From Sinotaia quadrata (taxonomy: Eukaryota; Mollusca; Gastropoda; Architaenioglossa; Viviparidae), in contig CM054177.1 of assembly GCA_028829895.1 (NCBI GenBank), positions 39,677,564 through 39,741,563 of the forward strand: 64,000 nt of DNA, written 5' to 3'. The notes beneath the pieces are model-generated. The model was given only the letters and a program-made list of their open reading frames with translations. It was not told where the DNA came from and did not search any database. This document shows positions 36,501-43,584 of the stretch, one piece after another. A program made the translations under genes and the position numbers. Position 1 is the first letter of the stretch. Every line of letters starts with the position of its first letter.

Positions 36501-36579
36501 GATAACTGTATATGAATTGTATTTGTGGATGTCAGCCACACCATTGTTCAAACTGGTCACACCACTGCAGGCTTCATAA
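12364..36579 (+). CDS. ADCK1: aarF domain-containing protein kinase 1 (ADCK1), UbiB/COQ8 family, with a 1-nt frameshift in exon 3
   Basis: Nine exons: 12364-12501, 13377-13460, 17340-17542, 19763-19921, 26039-26197, 30844-30960, 33190-33333, 35215-35412, 36229-36579. Together they encode about 517 residues (human about 530). Hallmarks of this mitochondrial atypical kinase-like family, in order: an N-terminal hydrophobic segment (residues about 9-25), KxGQ motif KVGQ (96-99), Ala-rich loop in place of the P-loop (PLGAASLAQVHKA, 154-166), VAVK lysine (177), ExD motif (224-226), catalytic loop HCDPHPGN (307-314) and metal-binding DHG (330-332). The C-terminal block PRQLLLILKTNDVLRGIE is ADCK1-typical. 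Every exon except exon 3 is phase 0 and a multiple of three. Exon 3 is 203 nt and needs one extra base near 17451 to stay open. ADCK1 acts in mitochondrial lipid and cristae homeostasis in animals. It is head-to-head with SNW1. Confidence 0.95.
13377..13460 (+). CDS. ADCK1: ADCK1 exon 2
   Basis: Acceptor tttgcctag, donor TCGCAG|gtacac; 84 nt, phase 0. It encodes AACIAADYKFSLYGKDEHSL plus EYEKLKSQ, matching the DYLTSLKSVPYGSEEYLQLRSK region of human ADCK1. Its last 18-20 nt and donor are repeated several times in the following intron. Confidence 0.92.
13436..13940 (+). repeat. About 78-bp tandem repeat seeded by ADCK1 exon 2 end and its splice donor
   Basis: The unit contains (T)ATGAGAAATTAAAATCxCAG followed by GTACACTTATGTTT and a TTTTAGTTTTAAT block. 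The first unit is the true exon 2 end. Diverged copies follow near 13519, 13600, 13697, 13775, 13850 and 13924. Copy 3 keeps a perfect CAG|GTACAC donor (after 13619). Others are changed: CAGGGTACAC in copy 2, CAAATGTACAC in copy 4, CAGACTCAC in copy 5. Confidence 0.85.
13461..17339 (+). other. ADCK1: ADCK1 intron 2
   Basis: It holds the exon-derived tandem repeat (to about 13940) and a piggyBac transposase relic (14380-14895). From 14900 to 17339 I see only A+T-rich non-coding sequence with small spurious ORFs. A TTAACCC motif at about 16995 could be another piggyBac-type end. Confidence 0.7.
14380..14895 (+). pseudogene. Degenerate piggyBac-type transposase relic
   Basis: Fragments in shifting plus-strand frames recall the N-terminal third of piggyBac-derived transposases: an acidic segment (DHDLNTDENESDI, near 14400), LDYFSLFF then PEVLLEDIICSTNRYAVFRQ (14595-14680), and GMKVYVAGNILIGLSQLPET followed by SADLFISNVGI (14712-14830). 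In the family these correspond to the FF..EELL..IV..TNRYA block and the EMKAFLG..ILMG...LP.. block. Several stops and frame changes make it dead. The catalytic aspartate region is not seen. Confidence 0.6.
17340..17542 (+). CDS. ADCK1: ADCK1 exon 3, with single-base deletion
   Basis: Acceptor tgttcaaag, donor AAAAAG|gtgata. The first part encodes LHQRSAQRLRDVCSKNGEVF, then IKVGQHISSLEYLLPHE, including the family-defining KxGQ motif. After GAG (17448-17450) the reading frame runs into TGA at 17463-17465. One frame over, from 17462, the protein continues MKIFHNQAPQTSLEDLYRVI and EDDLGKK, matching LKVLHSQAPQSSMQEIRQVI of human. The exon is 203 nt where 204 would be in frame, so exactly one base is missing around 17451. 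It could be an assembly error, a null allele or a real lesion. Confidence 0.92.
17590..17938. repeat. Degenerate tandem repeat, TTTAGCACTTT-type units
   Basis: About six diverged units of roughly 55-60 bp share TTTGTA(G)ATTTAGCACTTTxxTTTTATTGTTT. Located in ADCK1 intron 3 immediately upstream of the duplicated block. Confidence 0.65.
17939..19395 (+). repeat. Direct repeat of about 1.5 kb, copy A (ADCK1 intron 3)
   Basis: It is collinear along its full length with 20964-22460. Shared landmarks are TGTACCATTTxGTGACATGAAG, AAAGTCTACAAC.GGGCCTAATGC, AGAAACCATAT, AATAGCACATGGC, TCTGAATATATAGAATATAA and GAGAATGAGCTAT. Divergence and small indels are obvious, so the duplication is old. No ORF is maintained. 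Confidence 0.9.
19763..19921 (+). CDS. ADCK1: ADCK1 exon 4 (Ala-rich loop and VAVK)
   Basis: Acceptor ttttaacag, donor ATGGAG|gtatat; 159 nt, phase 0. It encodes FDPKPLGAASLAQVHKAVL, then KDGRTVAVKVQHPKVK and TMEVY-side residues up to KTME. Both the Ala-rich nucleotide-binding loop and the conserved lysine of UbiB kinases are here. The exon is bracketed by the two copies of the 1.5-kb direct repeat. Confidence 0.96.
20964..22460 (+). repeat. Direct repeat of about 1.5 kb, copy B (ADCK1 intron 4)
   Basis: Second copy of the block at 17939-19395, same orientation, offset about 3.02-3.07 kb. It contains a small insertion near 21260-21330 relative to copy A. Non-coding. Confidence 0.9.
22790..23305. 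repeat. Minisatellite, about 62-bp unit, roughly eight diverged copies
   Basis: Recurring blocks GAGAGAAGTGTGCTTCCTAGTAC and AGTGTAAGTGACAAGTTxTGCAGT, with variable spacing. In ADCK1 intron 4, directly after the duplicated block and before the 33-bp array. Confidence 0.8.
23607..24092. repeat. 33-bp minisatellite with 66-bp higher-order unit
   Basis: About 15 units of 33 bp. They alternate between GATTGTACAATGGTGTGGCA-type and GATTGTACAGTGATATGGCA-type monomers, giving a 66-bp dimer that is the real amplified unit. Because 33 is divisible by three, several frames on both strands stay open (131-172 codons). These are products of the period, not evidence of genes. Located in ADCK1 intron 4. 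Confidence 0.93.
24640..24985 (-). mobile_element. Possible 3' LTR/3' end of the intron-4 gypsy relic
   Basis: On the minus strand, a purine tract (AAGAAAAAGGAGGGA, about 24990-25004) follows the pol relic. Polypurine tracts mark the start of a 3' LTR. The following sequence has no ORF and includes a two-copy duplication (TGGCTTTCATCTCACTG type, about 24710-24765). No second LTR copy is present to confirm limits. Confidence 0.25.
25090..25863 (-). mobile_element. Ty3/gypsy pol relic (end of RT, connection, RNase H)
   Basis: Minus-strand fragments in order: SFRETEFLGHIVKKGQISPN (end of the RT palm/thumb), TKKQVRAVLGLRGYISNFVP with VRWTDACNTAFEKVKEIL and KPVLQLPN (connection). Then come frame-shifted RNase H pieces recalling the LxYSTIEKECLAI, QCDHKTLTYL and TRLTRWTLLLQEYxF..H segments of gypsy elements. 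There are many stops and frame changes, so it is inactive. Antisense in ADCK1 intron 4. Protease/gag and integrase are not recognisable nearby. Confidence 0.85.
26039..26197 (+). CDS. ADCK1: ADCK1 exon 5 (ExD motif)
   Basis: Acceptor tctgtttag, donor CTAAAG|gtaaaa; 159 nt, phase 0. It encodes ILVQGIAWLFPGFHYVWLAE, ETKRNLPVELDFVNEGHN and CEHVAHMLEHLHFLK. The P-V-E-L-D-F-x-N-E block is the conserved ExD region of the family (human LPLELDFLNEGRN). Confidence 0.96.
26298..26505. repeat. 52-bp tandem repeat, four copies
   Basis: Units of about 52 bp with core CACCCTACAGCTTAGACAAG and ATGTCACATTTA. The copies are nearly identical and lie 100 bp into ADCK1 intron 5. The ORF across them is accidental. 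Confidence 0.9.
26780..27130 (+). repeat. Possible degenerate SINE-like segment
   Basis: A box-A-like stretch (CCTCTAAGCAATAGCACATC) and a later B-box-like GGATTTGAATTTGACTGG are followed by text-like sequence unlike the flanking A+T background. Spacing is too large for an intact tRNA-derived head. Listed only as a weak candidate. Confidence 0.2.
28000..28490. repeat. Minisatellite, CTTTCCCCTTTTACTATA unit
   Basis: About seven copies of a roughly 60-75-bp unit with CACTTTCCCCTTTTACTATA followed by AGTTAATTTxxxATGTGAATG and TTCATCA. Some copies are truncated. In ADCK1 intron 5. Confidence 0.88.
30844..30960 (+). CDS. ADCK1: ADCK1 exon 6
   Basis: Acceptor ttatctag, donor GATGAG|gtgtgt; 117 nt, phase 0. 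It encodes VPTIYWDMSSPRVLTMEFCE and GGKVDDLQYMKQHGISVDE, matching VPRIHWDLSTERVLLMEFVD of human. The M-E-F segment is the kinase hinge equivalent. Confidence 0.96.
30961..33189 (+). other. ADCK1: ADCK1 intron 6
   Basis: About 2.2 kb of A+T-rich sequence. I see no gene, recognisable transposon protein or marked tandem repeat. Confidence 0.7.
33190..33333 (+). CDS. ADCK1: ADCK1 exon 7 (catalytic loop and DHG)
   Basis: Acceptor cagagcag, donor TATCAG|gtatac; 144 nt, phase 0. It encodes VSQKLGQLYSEMIFVHGYVH, CDPHPGNVLVNHTSKG and TQLVLLDHGLYQ. H-C-D-P-H-P-G-N is the catalytic loop, and D-H-G replaces D-F-G as usual for ADCK proteins. All catalytic positions are intact. Confidence 0.97.
33480..34915. 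mobile_element. Foldback element with about 360-bp inverted arms
   Basis: 33480-33835 is the reverse complement, with moderate divergence, of about 34555-34915. Shared blocks are TTGAATAAAGTTGA, TTTGGTATCAAAAT.AAGATA, TTTTAAA..A.TT.GGCAAG, AATGGTCAAAAGTACAC and ACTAGGCTTGAA. The 720-bp spacer has no ORF, but a short direct repeat (TTGCAAAGATGCTACTT) occurs at about 34333 and 34519. The outer ends are uncertain: CTAGGTAG (about 33345) and its partner CTAACTAG (about 34932) may be the true termini. Probably a non-autonomous DNA transposon with long TIRs, in ADCK1 intron 7. Confidence 0.75.
35215..35412 (+). CDS. ADCK1: ADCK1 exon 8
   Basis: Acceptor ttttctccag, donor ACTGAG|gtaagc; 198 nt, phase 0. 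It encodes TLTDDFRVNYSKMWLSMINA, DVEGMKRYAEAMNVG, NLFGLFACMLTARSWKAL and EKGISKHEFTETE. The LFACMLTARSW block is identical in vertebrate ADCK1. Confidence 0.97.
36020..36118. repeat. 48-bp tandem duplication
   Basis: Two near-identical copies of AGTAACTGTTGTTACTTATC plus TTCCTACATTTATCTTATT, with a partial third. In ADCK1 intron 8. Confidence 0.85.
36229..36579 (+). CDS. ADCK1: ADCK1 exon 9 (last coding exon)
   Basis: Acceptor tttattgcag; TAA at 36577-36579. It encodes 116 residues: GTQIKINVGNYLFEISEILN, RVPRQLLLILKTNDVLRGIE, TSLHTRASATSFINMSKCCI and RAVAEEKRRHS, then a C-terminal tail. The R-V-P-R-Q-x-L-L-I-L-K-T-N-D block is diagnostic for ADCK1. Confidence 0.97.
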   Translation, partial: GTQIKINVGNYLFEISEILNRVPRQLLLILKTNDVLRGIETSLHTRASATSFINMSKCCIRAVAEEKRRHSKGCFNYFIKIYIVEKWQLLKITVYELYLWMSATPLFKLVTPLQAS

Positions 36580-39500
36580 CAATCTTATCTATTAATGTGT
36601 GTGCGCAAATGTGCATTTTTGATCTTGTCACTTTATCTTGAATGTTACAGATGTAAGTTTCTGAAAAAAGGTAATTGTCAAAATGTATCCATCTGCTACA
36701 GACCACAAAGTAGATTCTGTTGCAAGTTAAAATAGAAACCATTTAATTTTAAGTGCTTGATAATTCTTAACTTGGTTCCTTGAGGAATTAATCAGATTAA
36801 CCAGAAATACTGTTTAGAATGTGTTGTTTATTTTAATTTAAAGTACTTTTATGTGATTGTCTTTCAAAATTTGACTGAAATCTCATCCAGTCTTACAGAT
36901 CAAGTATTACCTCTAGGTACTAAAGTAATTAAAAGAAGCCATACATACAATGAAGACAAATTTCTAAAGCAGTTTTGTTAAAGTGATAAACTTTTCTTTC
37001 ATGATAAATAGTAGCACTGGGAAAAACTGGCAGTGGGAAAAAATGTTAATTTTACACCTTTTCTGACCTATAATACAAGCTTGAATTGAAAATTTTGGGG
37101 TAAAATCACAATAGTCGCTTATTTCATCCAAGCAATAAGTCATAGCTTAAATATTTACTTGTATGCACTTTATTATTTATTGAAACTCAGAATTTAAATA
37201 AACTGTAACACATAAGTCATATTATCTCAGATGTTCATTTGCTTTAAATTTACAAAGCAGGGTACATAATTATGATATCTCCTAATTTCAGTTAGGTATT
37301 GCAGCTGAGTTATTTGTGCTATGCTAGATTGAATGATGGGAGATATTTACCTGAATGATATACTTGTAAGTATTTGTTTAGGTTTTTTTTTAATGAAGTT
37401 GTGTTAAAACAGTTCAAATTAATTGAAGGGTTTTTTGTTGTTGTTGTTTCTTTACTTTCTATATTTAGTACAGTATTTAATTTCCTTGCTTTTACTGCTA
37501 AATAGCAGGAATAAACTGAGTTTACTTTTGTTTAATTAACTTATCTAGAAGTTATCAGTGTTGAGGTGAAATGGGTTCTGTAATATTCTTCTGTGATATT
37601 TTGAACATAGTTATATACAGGAAATATCAATACACTAATTTATATCAGACAGTTTTCGAAACCTGGTAGATTTGTTATGCATGTTGAATTTTTTAAATTA
37701 AAACAACATTCAAGTTTGTGTTTATGATTATTTTTGACGTTACATAGAGTGCTTTGTGAAACCTACAAATTTTTTACCATATTGTCTGATATAAAATAAA
37801 GATGAATGGATGACAGATGGAATGGAATTAACCTAAATTTGCAAACTAAACTTTAACAGACTTGGATGCTTTAACAACAATTTCAATTACTTTATTACAT
37901 GAACTTGTCAGAAGCATAATTTCACAGTGTATATAGATTGTTCGAACAAATAAATTACAATCACTCACCAAGAAACTGATTTTAAATGTTTATTCAAAGC
38001 ATTTGATATTGCAACAAAGAAAATGAATAAATACATGTTATTTATTTACAAGATATAGATATTTGTATTGTGTTTATAATAATAATAAAAAATGTATTGA
38101 TGCATTTGCATATATCATTGTTTGTTTTTTAATTTGTGCAAATATTGGACAATGACTGATATATTGTTTCTTAAACAGTACATAAGGCATCATTGGAAAT
38201 TAAAATTAACATTATAATGAGCTGAATTTAAAATAATTACAACTAGTATCATTATGTAGATCATTATGATAACAAATGCATAAAGCTGTTCGGCTTTAGA
38301 TTGCATTTATAAAGATTTCTATAAAGGGCTACAATCATTTATTAAGATATTCTTAAGAATCGACCAACATTTATTAAAATTTATTACCTGTCAAATATAG
38401 CTGTTGTTACGACAGAAGTATACTAAAAAAAAATATCCCTAAACTACCAGTTATTAGAAATAACTTGGGATCTCTCTATTTCTCCTTATTTGCAGAGATC
38501 CAGCTCTAAATATTTATTTATTTATTTATGTGATAATTTGCAATATATTTAAGATCCATAATTACTTATCTTTCAGGGATTTTTTTGTTTTTTCCTTTTA
38601 TGGATTTCTGGTTTTCTGGTTTTGGGTGCTGAAGTGTAGAACTTGTCCTAGGGTAAACAGTTGTTGAGAGTCATCTGTGGGCTAGTATGATGTCACACGT
38701 TTTCGAGCTAATTTTTTTTAATAAGTGACAGCATTGCATAACAGCTGCTGATATATATAACCAATAGTAAATATCTTGCATCAGAACTTTGCAGATTTAC
38801 TATACACTTAACCAGTAAAAATTTGGAATAATACATTATTATAAAATCATCCCAAAGTTCCTCACAACAATAATCGTGCTTTAAATTTAGAATTATTGAA
38901 TGGCAAATTTACTCCGCCACATTTGGATAGTGAGTTCCTCTTATGACAAACCCAAAACAGTGGTTAGACTTCAGGTAGATAGATATATACTGCTGGTTAA
39001 ATCCCACTGGTTACACACACTGCCCATGCCAAGAAGGGTTGAACCTGTGTCTGATAGAAAAGAGGCTTTCACATGATCCAGGGAGTGGTAAGAATAAATA
39101 TAGACTTCACAATAATTATTTAAATGTGTTATTAATTATAATGCTGAAGAATTCTTGTAAATTTTTATTGGTGATTGTTTGTATGAAGCTTATGTGTATT
39201 TCTTCCAGAGGTATTGTGTGGCATTAGCAGTAGTTTTATTGTACACGTATAATCACAAAATTGTAATGAGCATGTGTTCTGATGCACCTTAATGTTAATA
39301 TAGTGTAATTATGCTGGCTACAAAGAGGAATGTATTTGTGCAGCTGGCCTTTTTCTTGTCTTCTTTTTCCTTCTGTGGTTCACTTCTCCCATTGTGGGTT
39401 GATCTGGACCTCACATGATCTGAATGGAGAGGCTACCAAAGATGCTTCATGTGAACAACACAGACACATTCGGACTTTTCATCTAAATTTGAGGATTAAA

Positions 39501-42500
39501 AAAGTTTATCTTCATGACCACTCACAATCTATAATCTGTTGTGATAAACTTGATATGAGATGGTGTGAATAACGAACATTCTCATTTGCTTATTGTATCT
39601 TGGAATAAATGTATTCTTTTATTTTCACTATTAAAATTTTCTGTTATCTTATCCCACATTTAATTCATTCTTGGAGCAACTGTTAATTGGAATTGGACGG
39701 GGGTGAGCCGTCACTTGTCACTATATTGAATAACTGGCTGTACCATTAGTGCAAGCGGTAGGATTTAATATAGGGACTGTAAGAGGGGATTAGGCTAGGC
39801 TGTGGAGGTATTATCAGCATTAAAATCAATTCATCAAGTTCATAATTAATAATTTCTATTTGTTACTGCTTAGACATGGTCGTTAAAATAATCTCATATG
39901 AACACTATATTTCTACCAATACACCACAATAGGACCGGTCTGACTATCCTGTGTTCAAGTTCATTAATCTCGTTTATGGTACCCATCTGATGCTGACTGT
40001 AAGCCACTACAGTGCAATTGTCTGATATGATGAAATCTGTTTACTAAGCACAGATTGTTCCCACATTTGAGAGCCTCTCTAGAGGATTTATAAGATCTTT
40101 AATAAATATATTTTTCTGATATTAAAATCTCATCAGGAGCCATGAATTTGAGAAGCTGTTTGTACTCTCTCTTCCAACGGGTTTGCACAATGAGATGGAC
40201 AGCATGGTAAGGAGGACTACTCCTGTGATTGTGCATTATATGATACAAAAAGTCTGAAAGGAATAACATATTTACAATCAAGGAAAGGAACTGAGCATTT
40301 AAAACAAATTCATACAAAGAGCAAAGAGTAGTCAATAACTATTCAGACAATATTCAATTTAATGTAATAAAGTTTGCCAACTGAAATGCACCAAAATAAG
40401 TTGAACTAAATGATGTCAATAAATTAGAATCAATAGTCAACTGATCAATTTCAACAAAATTAATGAAACAGCATGATAATAATAGGGAAACAAATAAATT
40501 TTCTGACTGCAGGCATCTGTTGTGCAGAGACCTTTGGGAAAGTAGGCCTATATGAACAAAAAAAATTAGATGGGTTAGATTTAATTTTCCTGCATTTGTT
40601 TATATTTCTTTGCTTACTTCTTTCGGCATTTCTACTTGAACAAGTGGATGATTGTCATGGATGCAGCTGCCTACTACCTAGTTTTCTGGCAGTACCCACA
40701 TTGGCAGCTAGGATTTTATGCACTATTTTTTCCCAGTGTTCACAAAATGCATGAAAAGCTAGGCAAGAGGGTTGGGAGTGGCTACATTCAAAACATACAT
40801 TCTCAGCCATCAGGTTATGAAGGTTGAAGCAAATAGGTAAACAGCAAGGGTGTGAAGTAAAACCAAAGTATAGACAAAAAATGTCTTACCTTAACTTGGA
40901 AATAGGCAACAAAATGATGGATGAAAAGAACCAAAGGCAACAAACAATCAAAAACATGGGAGAAGCTGACACCCTTAAGCAATCTGCAATTTTTCACAGC
41001 TCTAACTTGAACCTTTCTAAAAGATAATGGTCTAAGGAACATTACACTTGCTAAGAAATACACTACTGATTAAGGTCTTTGCCATTTATCTCCCACAGGA
41101 ATTATACTATACATGGTTCTCTTAGGAGCTCAATTTGTGCATTTATGCCTGCCTCCTTATCCATGTTCATCTAGTTGTATGACAGAAAAAGATACATAAA
41201 TAAAAGTAATAAACTCAAAATGCTGTATATAAAATGATACTGCAGTTATGCACATGTTACACATAAATGTTATAAATTTAAGCCATATATACGTATTGAA
41301 TAGAATGCACAAGTTGAAACAATAAATTAAATATTTAACCAAATAAAGCAATATGCTTAAATTGGCCAGTATGTTCACTTGCAAAATAATAATAGTACAT
41401 ATGAATAATATATCAACCATGAGAATAATTTTATTTGTAATAATAAGTTAGTGTTCTCTCCTTTTTTGACTGATATGTCAAAAACCATTAAAAAATATAA
41501 ATTCACAAAAAGTCTTAGATACAAGACATGAAATATGGAAATGTTGCTTGCTCATTATTTTAAAAATATGAGACTGAAGCAAAAACTTATTTTTATCACA
41601 GCTGATCATGAAACTATTTTAAAGTCTTCAACAAGATTTAAGTTTTTACATAGGGAATATACAGAATATTGTATCAAAGTTATATGAAAAATATAAAAGA
41701 TATATTACTCCACATAAATTTAATTAACAAGGGCATACAAAATACAAGCTTTTGGCATAATAGCTAGATAGACATACTTTACTTGTGTGCTATATATGCA
41801 ACTACGTATATTTATAATATGTTTTTAAAGTACTGAATTAATCTTTCTCTCATCATCCATTAATTCTTTAAAAAAGTAAAAAATTCAGTCTCAAAGAACA
41901 TTAAAACTAACAATTTTACTTTTATCACAAATAAGATTTGAAAGTGAACAATCCCAAACAAGATCTGTGCAAGCATAATATAATAATGATTTATTTTTTT
42001 TAGTACAATTATATCTATGATCACAGATGAATATGTAATAACATTTTAAAATTTTGTAAAATTTATTTGTTTAATTGTACTTGAATATGTCATTTATTGA
42101 CTGCCTTTATCTAACATCTTTAGTACATTTTAAATGCTGTAAAACTGTAAGACCAGGAACAGCATTTCACATCATTTTCAATAGAATATAAGAAAAGATT
42201 AATGAATTATATCATGAATCTGCATTTATATGTTGCTTAGATTCCATTTCTAAACAAAACTGGATGCTTGCTGGTGGCAGTTTGGAACTATCAATTGAGT
42301 GAAAGATACACTAACCAAGCACAAAGATCCAGTTAATGCATACAGCTGGGTTGTTTGTCTAAATTTCTGAACATTAAAGGGTAACAATAATACACTTTCA
42401 TTTTGCTATGTTTCAAACTGACATTATATCAAACCAACACTCATTTGCACCAATTATACATATGCATAAACGCTAGACTATTTTACTTAAAGACCAAGTG

Positions 42501-42600
42501 AAATGGAATCTAGGTCAGCCACAGATAAGAATAAATCCATATGAAATGAGTAATTCCCACTCTTTGAATCAAGACTGCAACTTCTCAACATAGCAACATA

Positions 42601-42752
42601 ACATGTGACATCCAACATATTGTCTTGCAGTAAATGTGTAGTTTGAGAAATAAAACATGGTTAAACATTGCAGTGCATGTGACATCCAACATGTCTTGCA
42701 GTAAATGTGTAGTTTGAGAAATAAAACATGGTTAAACATTGCAGTGCATATG
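42601..42752. repeat. Two-copy tandem duplication, about 71 bp
   Basis: TGTGACATCCAACAT, TGTCTTGCAGTAAATGTGTA and ACATGGTTAAACATTGCAGT are repeated twice, almost identical, so the duplication is recent. Confidence 0.92.
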
Positions 42753-43017
42753 CTGCACAAACAATGGATAAACTAAAAATATTCAAAGTGGAATACAAAG
42801 ATGAAATGAGAAAATTTTCTTCAGAGAGCAGAGACGATACTGTGTAGTATTTCCAAGAAGACTATGAAATGCAAAGCAGACAGTTTTTTGGTAGAGTTTA
42901 GCAATGCCAGGCATTAAGGGTAACATACATACAGATTCCATTTCAAGTGGTCTTTCAGAAATAGGTTTATAATATTTTCATCTAATTTTACCAACTACAT
43001 TTAGAAATGTGACCAAA

Positions 43018-43305
43018 TTGTAGGAAGTGATTTCAGATGACATGTCTCTATACTAATAGTGAATAGTACTAATGATGACAAGTGATCTAATTTTAGCTAG
43101 TGATTCCAGCTAACATGTAACTATAACTAATCAGTGAATAGTACTAATGATGACAGTTATCTAAATGTAGCTAGTGATTCCAACTAATATATAACTATAA
43201 CTAATCAGTGCTAAGTACTAATGATGACAGTTATCTAAATGTAGCTAGTGATTCCAACTAATATATAACTATAACTAATCGGTGCTTAGTACTAATCGTA
43301 ATATC
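43018..43305. repeat. 74-bp minisatellite, about four copies
   Basis: The unit includes AGTGATTCCAACTAATATAT, ACTATAACTAATCAGTG and GTACTAATGATGACAGTTAT. It lies about 115 bp downstream of the ABCG5-like stop codon, probably in its 3' UTR. Confidence 0.88.
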
Positions 43306-43420
43306 AGTGGACAAGTATTATTTTCTGGTAATAACTGCATCAATGACAAACTGATCTGATCATGATATCAGGCACTAGTCTGTTTTATGTATGTGCCAGT
43401 CAATTTAACTGTAGTATGTC

Positions 43421-43584
43421 TTATTGTAGAACACGGAGGCCACGAATTCGAAAAGTCAACATAGCTAAGAGAAGGAAAATAAAAATCCAGGCAACCAGTA
43501 TCTGAAAATTTCGCTGAATGTGATCCTCTGCCCCAGGATAGTTGACATTGAGAAACACTTGACCATTTGGAATGCATGGCAAGC
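43421..43584 (-). CDS. ABCG5: ABCG5-like terminal coding exon
   Basis: Acceptor tctccctgcag; 164 nt starting with two bases that complete a Gly codon; stop TAA at 43423-43421. It encodes LPCIPNGQVFLNVNYPGAED, then HIQRNFQILVAWIFIFLLLA and MLTFRIRGLRVLQ. This corresponds to the last extracellular segment and TM6 of ABCG5 ([20 protein letters not shown]). A different frame is open across part of it and should be ignored. Confidence 0.92.

Larger units (their letters stand above)
36580..43420. other. Convergent intergenic region and 3' UTRs
   Basis: No gene is recognised between the ADCK1 stop and the stop of the ABCG5-like gene. Candidate ADCK1 polyadenylation signals AATAAA occur at 37197-37202, about 37510 and about 37796. 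Short ORFs (for example 40473-40754, 40636-40827) show no family resemblance. A two-copy 71-bp duplication and a 74-bp minisatellite lie at the right end. Confidence 0.7.

Noticed and set aside
40473..41063. Several ORFs of 63-93 codons in the ADCK1/ABCG5-like intergenic region
   Set aside because: No recognisable domain, no collinear exon partners, overlapping in conflicting frames; likely chance or unidentified repeat.
43368..43577. Minus-strand ORF MHSKWSSVSQCQ...
   Set aside because: It is an alternative frame of the true ABCG5-like terminal exon, whose frame joins the preceding exon in phase and encodes a membrane helix.
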